Below are positions 15,691-23,189 of a DNA stretch of 64,000 nucleotides, piece after piece. The notes under the pieces were generated by a model. It was not told the DNA's origin, made no database searches, and saw nothing but the letters and a program-made list of their open reading frames with translations. The DNA lies in NCBI RefSeq assembly GCF_000240165.1, contig NC_017586.1, positions 6,027,228 to 6,091,227 on the forward strand. Reading direction: 5' to 3'. This DNA comes from Streptantibioticus cattleyicolor NRRL 8057 = DSM 46488. Its GTDB lineage: Bacteria > Actinomycetota > Actinomycetes > Streptomycetales > Streptomycetaceae. How positions within the stretch are numbered: the first letter of the stretch is position 1; every line of letters starts with the position of its first letter. Both the position numbers and the translations under genes were made by a program.

Positions 15691-16765
15691 GCCGCATCGC
15701 GGAGAGCGTCCGCAGCACCTGGTGGGCCTCGGTCATCACCCGCTCCACCAGCTCGGCGCAGGACGGCACGTCGGTGATGACCCCGGCCACCTGGCCGGCG
15801 GCCATCACCCCGGTGTCGGTGCGCCCGTCCACCATGGCCGCCTTGAGCAGCATCGGCGTGCCGGCCGCCAACATGACCTGACTGAGCGTCAGTTCACGGT
15901 GGCGCCGCATCGCCAGCCCGTCGCGCACCATCCGCGGCCAACTCGCCCCGAGGACCTGGCGCAACGCCACCGCGTGGCGCACCGCGCGCAGCAGCGCGCC
16001 CGCCCGCCCGGACCGCTCCAGCCCCGCCACCAGCTCGCTGCGGAGCATCCGGTGCGGCAGCCCGTCCACCTTGGTGGTGACGGTGACGTCGGTGACCGAG
16101 GCCGCCAGGTAGCGCGCCTTGACCGGCTCCGGCACCGTGGACTCGGCGGTGAGCAGGAAACGGGTGCCCATGGCGATCCCGGCGGCGCCGTACGCCAGCG
16201 CCGACACCAGCCCGCGCCCGTCGAAGAAGCCGCCGGCGGCCACCACCGGGATCCCCACCGCGTCCACCACCTGCGGCAGCAGCACGCTGGTGGCCACGCC
16301 GCCGGTGTGCCCGCCGCCCTCGCCGCCCTGCACCACCACCGCGTCCGCCCCCCACGCCGCCACCTTCTCGGCGTGCCGGCGCGCCCCCACCGACGGGATC
16401 ACCACCACCCCGGCGTCCTTCAGCCGGGCGATCAGCTCCCGGGACGGCGCCAGCGCGAACGAGGCCACCGGCACCCCCTCCTCGATCAGGATCCGCACCC
16501 GCTCGGCGGCGTCGGCGGCGTCCGCCCGCAGGTTGACCCCGAACGGCGCCCCGGTACGCGACCGCACCTCCCGCACCGCCTCCCGCAGCCGCCGCGGGGA
16601 CATGGTCGCCGACGCCAGGATGCCCAGCGCGCCCGCCTCGGCCGCCGCCGACACCAGCCGGGGCCCGGCCACCCAGCCCATCCCGGTCTGCACGATCGGA
16701 TGGCGCACCCCGGTCAGCCGGGTCAGCGCGGTGGGCAGCGACGGGGCCGGCGGCGCGGCGGTCAC
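15674..16765 (-). CDS. ipdC: Nitronate monooxygenase-like flavoprotein IpdC
   Basis: A 363-residue TIM-barrel FMN protein of the 2-nitropropane dioxygenase family: GVRHPIVQTGMGWVAG at the N-terminus, ADAVVVQGGEGGGHTGG (phosphate-binding) and GIPVVAAGGFFDGRGLVSALAYGAAGIAMGTRFLLTAEST. In the KstR2 pathway IpdC is an FMN-dependent reductase of the HIP route. The GTG at 16765 overlaps the ipdB stop as GTGA, which fixes the start. Last gene of echA20-ipdA-ipdB-ipdC, with its 3' end overlapping fadA6 tail to tail. Confidence 0.85.
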   Translation of the reverse strand: MTAAPPAPSLPTALTRLTGVRHPIVQTGMGWVAGPRLVSAAAEAGALGILASATMSPRRLREAVREVRSRTGAPFGVNLRADAADAAERVRILIEEGVPVASFALAPSRELIARLKDAGVVVIPSVGARRHAEKVAAWGADAVVVQGGEGGGHTGGVATSVLLPQVVDAVGIPVVAAGGFFDGRGLVSALAYGAAGIAMGTRFLLTAESTVPEPVKARYLAASVTDVTVTTKVDGLPHRMLRSELVAGLERSGRAGALLRAVRHAVALRQVLGASWPRMVRDGLAMRRHRELTLSQVMLAAGTPMLLKAAMVDGRTDTGVMAAGQVAGVITDVPSCAELVERVMTEAHQVLRTLSAMRLTDVR

Positions 16766-17526
16766 GACGCCACCTCGCGCTCCCGCAAGGCCCTCGGGTC
16801 GACGACCTCCCGGATCAGCCGCAGCTCCTCGGCGGTCGGCTCCCGGGTGGGCGGCACCTCGTCCGGCATCGCCAGCGGAAACCCGGTCGCCGCCACGATC
16901 CGTCCGACCGGCACCCCGGGGTGGCGGGAGACCAGCCGCATGGTGCCGTCCGGGCCGGCGAAGTCCAGCACCGCCAGATCGGTGACCACCCGCACGAGCC
17001 GGTGGAAGCGGGACGCCGACGGGCCGGCCGCCGCCGCCCGGTCGTTGCCCACCCCGCACACCATGTCCACCTCGGGCACGAAGACCCGCCGGGTGTGCCG
17101 GGGCACCCAGTAACTCACCGCGTTGTTGAGGGTGTTGACGGGGGCGCCGCGCACCCCGAGCAGTTGCCGGTCGGGGCGGTGCCAGTCGCCGACGCACGAG
17201 ATGTTCTGGTTGCCGTACCGGTCGAGCTGGGCGGCGCCCATCATCACGTGCCGCCGCCCGCCGGTGACCAGCGCCAGGTGGGCGCGGTACGGCAGCCACC
17301 CCTCGACCACGGCCGGGGCGCCGCCGAGCGGTGGCACGTCGCCCATGAGCAGCGCCTCGCCGTCGGTGAGCAGCAGCTCGGGGGAGAAGGTGAGCTTCGC
17401 CAGCCGGGCGGCGACGGTGGGGACGGTGCCCATCGGGCTCGCCAGGATCTCGCCCGCGCCGCGCCACGCCTCGGCGCAGGCGACCACGGCGTACTCGGCC
17501 CGGGTGGGGGCTGCGGTGCCGGTCAT
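16762..17526 (-). CDS. ipdB: CoA-transferase-like subunit IpdB
   Basis: A 254-residue beta subunit of the class I CoA-transferase fold. RRHVMMGAAQLDRYGNQNIS, GVRGAPVNTLNN and IREVVDPRALREREV closely follow mycobacterial IpdB (Rv3552). With IpdA it forms the hydrolase that opens the last carbocyclic ring, COCHEA-CoA, in steroid degradation; despite the fold it is not a true CoA transferase. The ATG overlaps the ipdA stop (ATGA) and its own stop overlaps the ipdC start, so the three genes are translationally coupled. Confidence 0.87.
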   Translation of the reverse strand: MTGTAAPTRAEYAVVACAEAWRGAGEILASPMGTVPTVAARLAKLTFSPELLLTDGEALLMGDVPPLGGAPAVVEGWLPYRAHLALVTGGRRHVMMGAAQLDRYGNQNISCVGDWHRPDRQLLGVRGAPVNTLNNAVSYWVPRHTRRVFVPEVDMVCGVGNDRAAAAGPSASRFHRLVRVVTDLAVLDFAGPDGTMRLVSRHPGVPVGRIVAATGFPLAMPDEVPPTREPTAEELRLIREVVDPRALREREVAS

Positions 17527-18383
17527 CGGCGCTCCTCGGTGAAGGCCGCCACCGCCGCCCGGTAGCCCGCCTCGTCACCGGTGAGGAAGCGGTCGGTGAA
17601 GGCACGCCAGGCGGCCGGGTCCGCCGCGGCCTCGGCGTAGGCGCGCTGGAAGGGCTCGTCCCGGCCGTAGTCGGGCACGCAGGAGGTGAAGTGGGCGCCG
17701 CCCGGGGCCGCCACCACACCGGCGACCGAGTGGCGTCGCACCAGCAGCGTCTGCGGCGGTCCGGCGGCGGCGAACCCGGCCGTCTGCACCAGGCGTTCGC
17801 AGGAGACGTAGGCCGCCGACGCCGCCTCGCAGAACAGGTCGTCGAAGTAGGGGTCGGGGCCCAGGTACTGCCCGTTGCCGTGCCGGTCGGCCCGGTTGAG
17901 GTGGACCAGCGCCGCGTCCAGGGTGAGCGCCGGCACCGCGACCAGCTCCTCGCCGTCCGGGTAGGGCGAACGCACCGTCCGCAGCGCGGGGTTGACCCGC
18001 ATCACGTCCGAACCGAGCCCGGCCCGCACCGGCAGGAACGGCAGCCGGTGGACGGCGGCGGTCAGCCCCCACATCATCATCGCCTCGTCCAGCTCGACCA
18101 GTTCGAGGTCACCGCGCTGCCGGGCGGCCCGGAAGTGCGGCTCCAGCGCGATGGAGTCCAGCGTGGCGAACGCGGTGACCAGCTTGCGGATCTTCCCGGC
18201 CGCCGCCAGCAGCCCGACGTCCGGACCGCCGTAGGAGACCACCGTCAACTCCCGTACCGGGGACCGCAGCACCGCCCGGACCAGGGCCATCGGCTTGCGG
18301 CGCGAACCCCAGCCGCCGATCCCCACGGTCATGCCGCTGCGCAGCCGCGAGGCCACCTCGTCCGCCGTCATCACCTTGGTCAC
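17523..18383 (-). CDS. ipdA: CoA-transferase-like subunit IpdA
   Basis: A 286-residue alpha subunit. MTADEVASRLRSGMTVGIGGWGSRRKPMALVRAVL and ELTVVSYGGPDVGLLAAAGKI are typical of IpdA, and LDEAMMMWGL matches the family core. It partners IpdB in hydrolytic ring opening of COCHEA-CoA. The GTG at 18383 overlaps the echA20 stop (GTGA); an ATG four codons further in (18371) is an alternative. It is co-transcribed with echA20, ipdB and ipdC. Confidence 0.87.
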   Translation of the reverse strand: MTKVMTADEVASRLRSGMTVGIGGWGSRRKPMALVRAVLRSPVRELTVVSYGGPDVGLLAAAGKIRKLVTAFATLDSIALEPHFRAARQRGDLELVELDEAMMMWGLTAAVHRLPFLPVRAGLGSDVMRVNPALRTVRSPYPDGEELVAVPALTLDAALVHLNRADRHGNGQYLGPDPYFDDLFCEAASAAYVSCERLVQTAGFAAAGPPQTLLVRRHSVAGVVAAPGGAHFTSCVPDYGRDEPFQRAYAEAAADPAAWRAFTDRFLTGDEAGYRAAVAAFTEERR

Positions 18384-19132
18384 CGGCGCTCCTTTTCGGC
18401 CGTGAAGGCGGCCCGGTGGCGGTCGGCGAGGCCGGCCAGCGCCGCCTCGAAGGTGAACCCCTGCTCGTAGCGGTAGGAGCGGCGCACGTCCACCGGGTCG
18501 ATGCCGTTGATCGCCGCCTTGGCCAGCCGCAGCAGCCCGCCGTCCTTGGCCGCGATCCGCCGGGCCAGCTCCAGCGCCGCGTCGGGCAGCCGGTCGCGCG
18601 GCACCACCTGCCACACCGAGCCGTGACGGTGCAGCTCGGCTGCGGTGACGGTGGCGGAGGTGTAGTACAGCGCGCGCATCAGGTGCTGCGGGACGAGCCG
18701 GGCCAGATGGGTGGCGGCGCCCAGCGCCCCGCGGTCCAGCTCGGGCAGGCCGAAGACGGCGTCCTCGCTGGCCACTACGGCGTCCGCGTTGCCGACCAGG
18801 CCGATCCCGCCGCCCAGGCAGTGGCCGTGCACCGCGGCGACCACCGGCACCTGGCACTCGTAGACCGCGGCGAACGCCTCCGCGCAGCCGTGGTTGGCCC
18901 CGATGAGCGCGGTGTGGCCGGGGCCGCGCTGGATCTCCTTCAGATCCACACCGGCGTTGAAGCCGCGTCCGGCGGCGGCCAGGACCACACAGCGCACCTC
19001 CGGGTCGCGGCCCGCGGCGCGCAACGCGTCGGCCAGCGCGTACCAGCCGCTCACCGGCAGCGCGTTGACGGGCGGATGGTCGACGGTGACGACGGCGACG
19101 CCCCGGTCGGGGGCGGTGGTGGAGACACCCAT
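18380..19132 (-). CDS. echA20: Enoyl-CoA hydratase-fold hydrolase EchA20-like
   Basis: A 250-residue crotonase-fold protein. VDHPPVNALPVSGWYALADAL, GRGFNAGVDLKEIQRGPGHTALIGANHGC, VHGHCLGGGIGLVGNADAVVASEDAVFGLPELDRGALGAATHLARLVPQHLMRALYYT and SYRYEQGFTFEAALAG closely follow mycobacterial EchA20 (Rv3550). EchA20 hydrolyses the D ring of 5-OH-HIC-type CoA esters just before IpdAB acts. First gene of the echA20-ipdABC operon; a KstR2-like site lies 19-38 bp above its start. Confidence 0.87.
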   Translation of the reverse strand: MGVSTTAPDRGVAVVTVDHPPVNALPVSGWYALADALRAAGRDPEVRCVVLAAAGRGFNAGVDLKEIQRGPGHTALIGANHGCAEAFAAVYECQVPVVAAVHGHCLGGGIGLVGNADAVVASEDAVFGLPELDRGALGAATHLARLVPQHLMRALYYTSATVTAAELHRHGSVWQVVPRDRLPDAALELARRIAAKDGGLLRLAKAAINGIDPVDVRRSYRYEQGFTFEAALAGLADRHRAAFTAEKERR

Positions 19133-19150
19133 GGGCAGATCCGCTACCTT

Positions 19151-19170
19151 TCCACCAAACGTTTGTTAGG
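19151..19170. promoter_or_regulatory. KstR2-like operator between echA20 and SDR operon
   Basis: TCCACCAAACGTTTGTTAGG in the 82-bp divergent gap has core ACCAAACGTTTGTT (19154-19167), which fits the KstR2 motif AnCAAGnnCTTGnT with two changes. It shares ACCAAACnnTTGTTAGG with the reverse complement of the site at 12928-12947. The paired location, one site per divergent promoter of the cluster, supports a common repressor. Confidence 0.75.
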
Positions 19171-19214
19171 TACGACGGTAGCAGCGGCCCGTCCGCTGCG
19201 GGAGGTGAGCGCGC

Positions 19215-20009
19215 ATGGGCTTGACCGTCGAACTGGCCGGCCGCGTCGTCGTCGTCACCGGAGGCACCCGCGGGGTCGGCGCCGGGATCGCCCAGGCCTT
19301 CCTCGCCGCCGGCGCCGAGGTGGTCACCCTGGCCCGCCATCCGCCCGGCCACCCGCTCACCGTGGCCGGCCGCACCGCCCGCCACCACCAGGCCGACCTG
19401 CGCGACACCGCCGCGGTACGCCGCCGGATCGAGGAGATCGCCACCGCCCACGGACGCCTCGACTGCCTGGTCAACAACGCCGGCGGCACGCCCTACCGAC
19501 TGCTCGCCGACGCCGGCCCGGAACGCCACGCCCGGGTGGTCGAACTCAACCTGCTCGCCCCGCTGACCGCCTCCCTCGCGGCCTACGAGGTGATGCGCCA
19601 CCAGGCGAGCGGCGGCTGCGTGCTCATGGTCGGCAGCGTCAGCGGCACCCGCCCCTCCCCGGGCACCGCCGCCTACGGCGCGGCCAAGGCGGGGCTGGAG
19701 AACCTGGCCCGCTCGATGGCGGTCGAATGGGCCCCGCTGATCCGGGTCAACACCGTGGTCCCCGGCATGGTCCGCACCGAGCGCGCGGAACGCCACTACG
19801 GGGACGCGGACGGGGTCGCCGCGGTCGCCCGCACCGTACCGCTCGGCCGGCTCGCCGAACCCGCCGACGTCGGCGACGCCTGCGTCTTCCTCGCCTCCGA
19901 CCACGCCGCCTACATCTCCGGCGCCGCCCTCCTCGTCCACGGCGGCGGCGAGCGCCCGGCCTTCCTCGCCGCCGCCACCGCAAACCAGCCCGCTCACAGG
20001 GAGAATTGA
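19215..20009 (+). CDS. Short-chain dehydrogenase (Rv3549c-like)
   Basis: A 264-residue SDR with cofactor loop TGGTRGVGAGI, CLVNNAGG and catalytic YGAAKAG. The cluster position matches Rv3549c in the mycobacterial KstR2 regulon, divergent from echA20 and followed by a second SDR. GGGAGGTGAG lies upstream of the ATG. Its pathway step is not fixed; it probably oxidises a hydroxyacyl-CoA or ring hydroxyl intermediate of HIP breakdown. One nucleotide separates its stop from the next start. Confidence 0.83.
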   Translation: MGLTVELAGRVVVVTGGTRGVGAGIAQAFLAAGAEVVTLARHPPGHPLTVAGRTARHHQADLRDTAAVRRRIEEIATAHGRLDCLVNNAGGTPYRLLADAGPERHARVVELNLLAPLTASLAAYEVMRHQASGGCVLMVGSVSGTRPSPGTAAYGAAKAGLENLARSMAVEWAPLIRVNTVVPGMVRTERAERHYGDADGVAAVARTVPLGRLAEPADVGDACVFLASDHAAYISGAALLVHGGGERPAFLAAATANQPAHREN

Positions 20010-20010
20010 C

Positions 20011-20940
20011 ATGCCATCAGACTTGTTGTGCGCCGGCCGGGTGGTGGCGGTCACCGGGGCCGGCCGGGGCCTCGGCCGCGCCCACGCCCTCGCCTTCGCC
20101 GCGGCCGGCGCCAAGGTGGTCGTCAACGACCTCGGCGTACGACGGGACGGACGCGGCCCGCACCACCCCGCCACCGGCGGCCCCGCGCACGACGTCGCCG
20201 AGGCCATCCGCGCGCGCGGCGGCGAGGCCGTCGCCCACACCGGGGACGTCGCCACCGACGAGGGCGCCGCCGCCGTGGTGCGCACCGCCCTCGACGCCTT
20301 CGGACGCCTCGACACCCTGGTCAACAACGCCGGCTTCCTGCGCGACCGGATGCTGGTCAACCTCGGTGAGGACGACTGGGACGCGGTGATCCGCGTCCAC
20401 CTCAAGGGGCACTTCCTCCCGCTGCGGCACGCCGCCGCGCACTGGCGCGCCGAGACCAAGGCGGGGCGCGTGCCGGACGCCCGGATCGTCAACACCACCT
20501 CGGGCGCCGGCCTGCTGGGCAGCGTCGGCCAGGGCAGCTACTCCGCCGCCAAGGCCGGTGTCGTCGCGCTCACCCTGGTCGCCGCGGCCGAACTGGCCGG
20601 GTACGGCGTCCAGGTCAACGCCGTCGCCCCGGCCGCCCGCACCCGGATGACCGAGGCCGCGTTCGCCGACGCCATGGCCGCCCCGCCGGCCGGCGCCTTC
20701 GACGCGATGGCCCCGGAGAACGTGGCACCCCTGGTGGTCTGGCTCGGCTCGGCCGGCAGCACCGGCGTCACCGGCCGGGTCTTCGAGGCCGAGGGGGGCC
20801 GCATCACCGTCATGCACGGCTGGCGCCGCGGCCCCGGCGAGGACACCGGCGCCCGGCGCACCCCGGCGCAGGCCGGCGCCACCGTCCGGCGGTTGCTCGC
20901 CGAAGCGGAGCCCGCGCTGCCGGTCTACGGCGCGCGGTGA
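20011..20940 (+). CDS. Short-chain dehydrogenase, MFE-2/Rv3548c-like
   Basis: A 309-residue SDR of the peroxisomal multifunctional enzyme type: TGAGRGLGRAHALAFAAAGAKVVVNDLG, a long insertion with GGPAHDVAEAIRARGGEAVAHTGDV, LVNNAGFLRDRML and YSAAKAG. This class oxidises 3-hydroxyacyl-CoA. It is the last gene of the SDR pair and is the equivalent of Rv3548c by order. AGGGAG precedes the ATG. A strong hairpin directly downstream ends the operon. Confidence 0.85.
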   Translation: MPSDLLCAGRVVAVTGAGRGLGRAHALAFAAAGAKVVVNDLGVRRDGRGPHHPATGGPAHDVAEAIRARGGEAVAHTGDVATDEGAAAVVRTALDAFGRLDTLVNNAGFLRDRMLVNLGEDDWDAVIRVHLKGHFLPLRHAAAHWRAETKAGRVPDARIVNTTSGAGLLGSVGQGSYSAAKAGVVALTLVAAAELAGYGVQVNAVAPAARTRMTEAAFADAMAAPPAGAFDAMAPENVAPLVVWLGSAGSTGVTGRVFEAEGGRITVMHGWRRGPGEDTGARRTPAQAGATVRRLLAEAEPALPVYGAR

Positions 20941-20947
20941 CGGAGAA

Positions 20948-20988
20948 GGGGGCGCGCCCCGCCGTACGCGACGGCGAAGCGCGCCCCC
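20948..20988. terminator. Bidirectional terminator hairpin
   Basis: GGGGGCGCGC (20948-20957) pairs perfectly with GCGCGCCCCC (20979-20988); inside the loop GCCGT and ACGGC can form a further 5-bp stem. It sits between two convergent genes and marks the right edge of the steroid cluster. There is no U-run, as is usual in streptomycetes. Confidence 0.75.
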
Positions 20989-21018
20989 GAGGCCCGGCGT
21001 CGGACCCGGCTCACCGCG

Positions 21019-21240
21019 TCACGGACGCGGACCCACCACCGAGTCGCCGTCGCGCACCGTGATCGCGGACATCGGGCAGGAGTCCGCCGCGTCCAGCGCG
21101 GTCTCGTCCGGCTCGATCCGTCCCCGCAGCACCCGGGCGTGCGCGCCGTCCAGCTCGAACAGCTCCGGCGCGAGCCCGGCGCACATCCCCGAGGCGATGC
21201 ACCGGTGCTCGTCCACCTCGACCCGCCAGGCCACGTTCAC
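21019..21240 (-). CDS. 3Fe-4S-type ferredoxin partner of P450
   Basis: A 73-residue ferredoxin. The ligands are CIASGMC and the distal SCPMSA, the Cx5C...CP arrangement of single-cluster [3Fe-4S] ferredoxins that serve bacterial P450s. The GTG at 21240 overlaps the P450 stop as GTGA and gives the normal N-terminus (WRVEVDEHRC); upstream extension is not needed. It is made with the adjacent P450, to which it should pass electrons. Confidence 0.9.
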   Translation of the reverse strand: MNVAWRVEVDEHRCIASGMCAGLAPELFELDGAHARVLRGRIEPDETALDAADSCPMSAITVRDGDSVVGPRP

Positions 21241-22451
21241 CACCCCACCGGCAGCGTGCGCGGCCCGCGGACCAGCATCTGCGTCTTCCACTCGATGTCA
21301 CCGGCGATCCGCAGACCCGGCAGCCGCCGCAGCAGCGCGCCCAGCGCCTCCTGCAACTCCAGCCGGGCCAGCGGCGCCCCGAGGCAGTGGTGGACGCCAT
21401 GGCCGAACCCGAGGTGCTGGTTGCCCTCCCGGGCCAGGTCCAGCTCCTGCGGCGCGTCGAACCTGGCCGGGTCGCGGTTGGCCGCCCCGACCGCCACCAG
21501 CACCGGCTCCCCGGCGCGCACCAGCGTGCCGCCGACCTCCACGTCCTCGGTGGCGTACCGCGGGAACGAGGCACCGCTGCCCAGCGGCACGAAACGCATC
21601 AGCTCCTCGACCGCGGTCGGGACCAGCTCCGGGTCCTCCCGCAGCCGGTTCCACTGCTCGGGCCGGTCCAGCAGCGTCACCACGAAGTTGGGGATCTGCG
21701 TGGCGGTGGTCTCGTGGCCGGCCACCAGGATGCCGACGCACAGGTCCACCAACTCCTGCTCGGTCAGCCGGTCGTCGCGGTCCCGGGCCTCGATCAGCCC
21801 GGTGATCAGGTCCTCACGCGGACGCGCCCGGTGATCCTCGATCAACCCCCGCATGTAGGCCCGCAGTTCCTCCTGGTTGGCGTCGAACTCCTCGGCCGTC
21901 AGGGAACTGGTGGACAGCGCCGCGTCGCTCCACGCCCGGAAGCGCGGACGGTCCTCGACCGGCACGCCGAGCAGCTGGCAGATCACCCCGACCGGCACCG
22001 GCAGCGCGAACTCCTCGACCAGGTCGACCGGGGCGCCGGTGGCGACCATCTTGTCGATCAGCTCGTCGGCCAGCTCCCGCACCGCCGGGCGCAACTTCTC
22101 CACCTGGTGCATGGTGAACGCCTTGGCCACCAGGGTGCGCAACCGGGTGTGGTCCGGCGGGTCCATGCTGAGGATCCCGCTGTCGCGGCGCCCCTCGGAC
22201 TGGCGCGGCTCGTCGTGCCGGGCGCCCTCGGCCCGGCTGAAGCGCCGGTCGCCCAGGACCAGCCGGGCGTCGGCGTACCGGGTGGCGAGCCAGGCCGGCT
22301 CACCGTAGGCCATCCGGACCCGCAGCAGCCCGGGCTGCTCGCGGGCCTCCTCGTAGGCGTCGGCCAGGGAGATGCCGTCCGCCTCGTTGAACGGGTACGG
22401 AACGGGTTCGGCGTCGGCGGTCCCGGCCGGTTCTGCTGTGTGTAAGCGCAT
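21237..22451 (-). CDS. Cytochrome P450 (CYP105/107-like)
   Basis: A 404-residue soluble P450. AGHETT is at 244-249, ExxR at 283-286 (ELMR), and the haem loop FGHGVHHCLGAPLARLE carries Cys356. The N-terminal layout and SMDPPDHTRLRTLVAKAFT are typical of streptomycete biotransformation P450s. A ferredoxin follows by a GTGA overlap. The start ATG lies in the centre of a 7-bp inverted repeat with no ribosome site, which suggests a leaderless transcript. The divergent TetR gene is the likely controller. A catabolic link to the steroid module next door is possible but unproven. Confidence 0.9.
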   Translation of the reverse strand: MRLHTAEPAGTADAEPVPYPFNEADGISLADAYEEAREQPGLLRVRMAYGEPAWLATRYADARLVLGDRRFSRAEGARHDEPRQSEGRRDSGILSMDPPDHTRLRTLVAKAFTMHQVEKLRPAVRELADELIDKMVATGAPVDLVEEFALPVPVGVICQLLGVPVEDRPRFRAWSDAALSTSSLTAEEFDANQEELRAYMRGLIEDHRARPREDLITGLIEARDRDDRLTEQELVDLCVGILVAGHETTATQIPNFVVTLLDRPEQWNRLREDPELVPTAVEELMRFVPLGSGASFPRYATEDVEVGGTLVRAGEPVLVAVGAANRDPARFDAPQELDLAREGNQHLGFGHGVHHCLGAPLARLELQEALGALLRRLPGLRIAGDIEWKTQMLVRGPRTLPVGW

Positions 22452-22458
22452 GCTTACA
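22441..22458. promoter_or_regulatory. Palindromic operator over P450 start codon
   Basis: TGTAAGC-GCAT-GCTTACA has perfect 7-bp arms. The P450 start ATG (22451-22449, minus strand) lies in the 4-nt centre. It is the only clear palindrome between the P450 and the divergent TetR gene, so it is the likely TetR operator. Confidence 0.65.
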
Positions 22459-22567
22459 GACGCTATGCCCCTCGCTGGCGCGGGTCAACGGTGAGTACGC
22501 GAGCCGCTTGCGATCCGGGCCGCTATCCTGTCGCCTTCGCAGGCGGGCGCCGGGGGAGAGGGACGAC

Positions 22568-23170
22568 ATGGGCGAGGACGACCAGCGGCGCGGCGGGCGG
22601 CGCGGGGACGCCGACGCCACCCGGCAGGCCCTGCTGGACGCGGCCTCCGTGCTCTTCGCCGAACGCGGCTACGAACGCACCACGGTACGGGCGATCGCCG
22701 CCCGCGCCGGGGCCAACCAGGCGCTGCTCTTCCGCTACTTCGGCTCCAAACGCGCCCTGTTCGGCGAGGTGATGGCCCGCAACGGACGCCAGCGGCTGCT
22801 GGCCACCGAACCGGAACGCCTGCTGGAGGTGGCGCTGCGCGGGCTCCTCCCGGACGACGAGGACGGCCCCTGCGACCGTTCCCTGGAGGCGTTCTTGCGC
22901 TCGGCGGGCTCCACCGACGAGGTCGGCGCCGCCGGCCGCCTGCTCGGCGAGGAGTACGCCCGCGCCCTGGGCACCCTCAGCGACGCCGACGACGCCGCGC
23001 TCCGCGCCGACCTGGTCCTCGCCTGGCTGCTCGGCATCGGGCTGACCCGCGTGGTGGTGCGCAAGGAACCCCTGGCCGGCGCGGTCCCCGACGACATCTG
23101 CGCCCTGGTGCTGCCCGCCGCCCGCTCGCTGCTGGAAGGGCTCGCCCCGCCGGCCCGGCCGGAGCGCTGA
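22568..23170 (+). CDS. TetR family regulator
   Basis: A 200-residue TetR protein with the HTH segment ALLDAASVLFAERGYERTTVRAIAARAGANQALLFRYFGSKRALFGEVM. The ATG at 22568 has GGGGGAGAGGG at the right distance; an earlier in-frame start would add 20 residues. It is divergent from the P450-ferredoxin pair and probably represses it through the palindrome at 22441-22458. The ligand is unknown. Confidence 0.88.
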   Translation: MGEDDQRRGGRRGDADATRQALLDAASVLFAERGYERTTVRAIAARAGANQALLFRYFGSKRALFGEVMARNGRQRLLATEPERLLEVALRGLLPDDEDGPCDRSLEAFLRSAGSTDEVGAAGRLLGEEYARALGTLSDADDAALRADLVLAWLLGIGLTRVVVRKEPLAGAVPDDICALVLPAARSLLEGLAPPARPER

Positions 23171-23189
23171 GGCCCGCTCCGCTCAGCGC
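23164..23189. terminator. Hairpin covering two convergent stop codons
   Basis: GCGCTGAG (23164-23171) pairs with CTCAGCGC (23182-23189). Each arm contains one of the two facing stop codons (TetR TGA and the DUF2267 gene TGA), giving a compact bidirectional terminator. Confidence 0.6.

Noticed and set aside
15674-17719. IpdC reading frame extended to 681 residues
   Set aside because: The upstream part is antisense-type shadow of ipdB in another frame; the GTGA overlap at 16765 gives a normal-length protein.
17523-20498. A 991-codon minus frame that could be read as one giant protein
   Set aside because: Only its last 286 residues are IpdA; the rest is antisense or out of frame with echA20 and the SDR genes. 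The GTGA overlap fixes the IpdA start.
21019-23170. P450-ferredoxin-TetR group as part of the KstR2 regulon
   Set aside because: A strong terminator separates it, it has its own TetR and palindrome, and no KstR2-like site was seen there.
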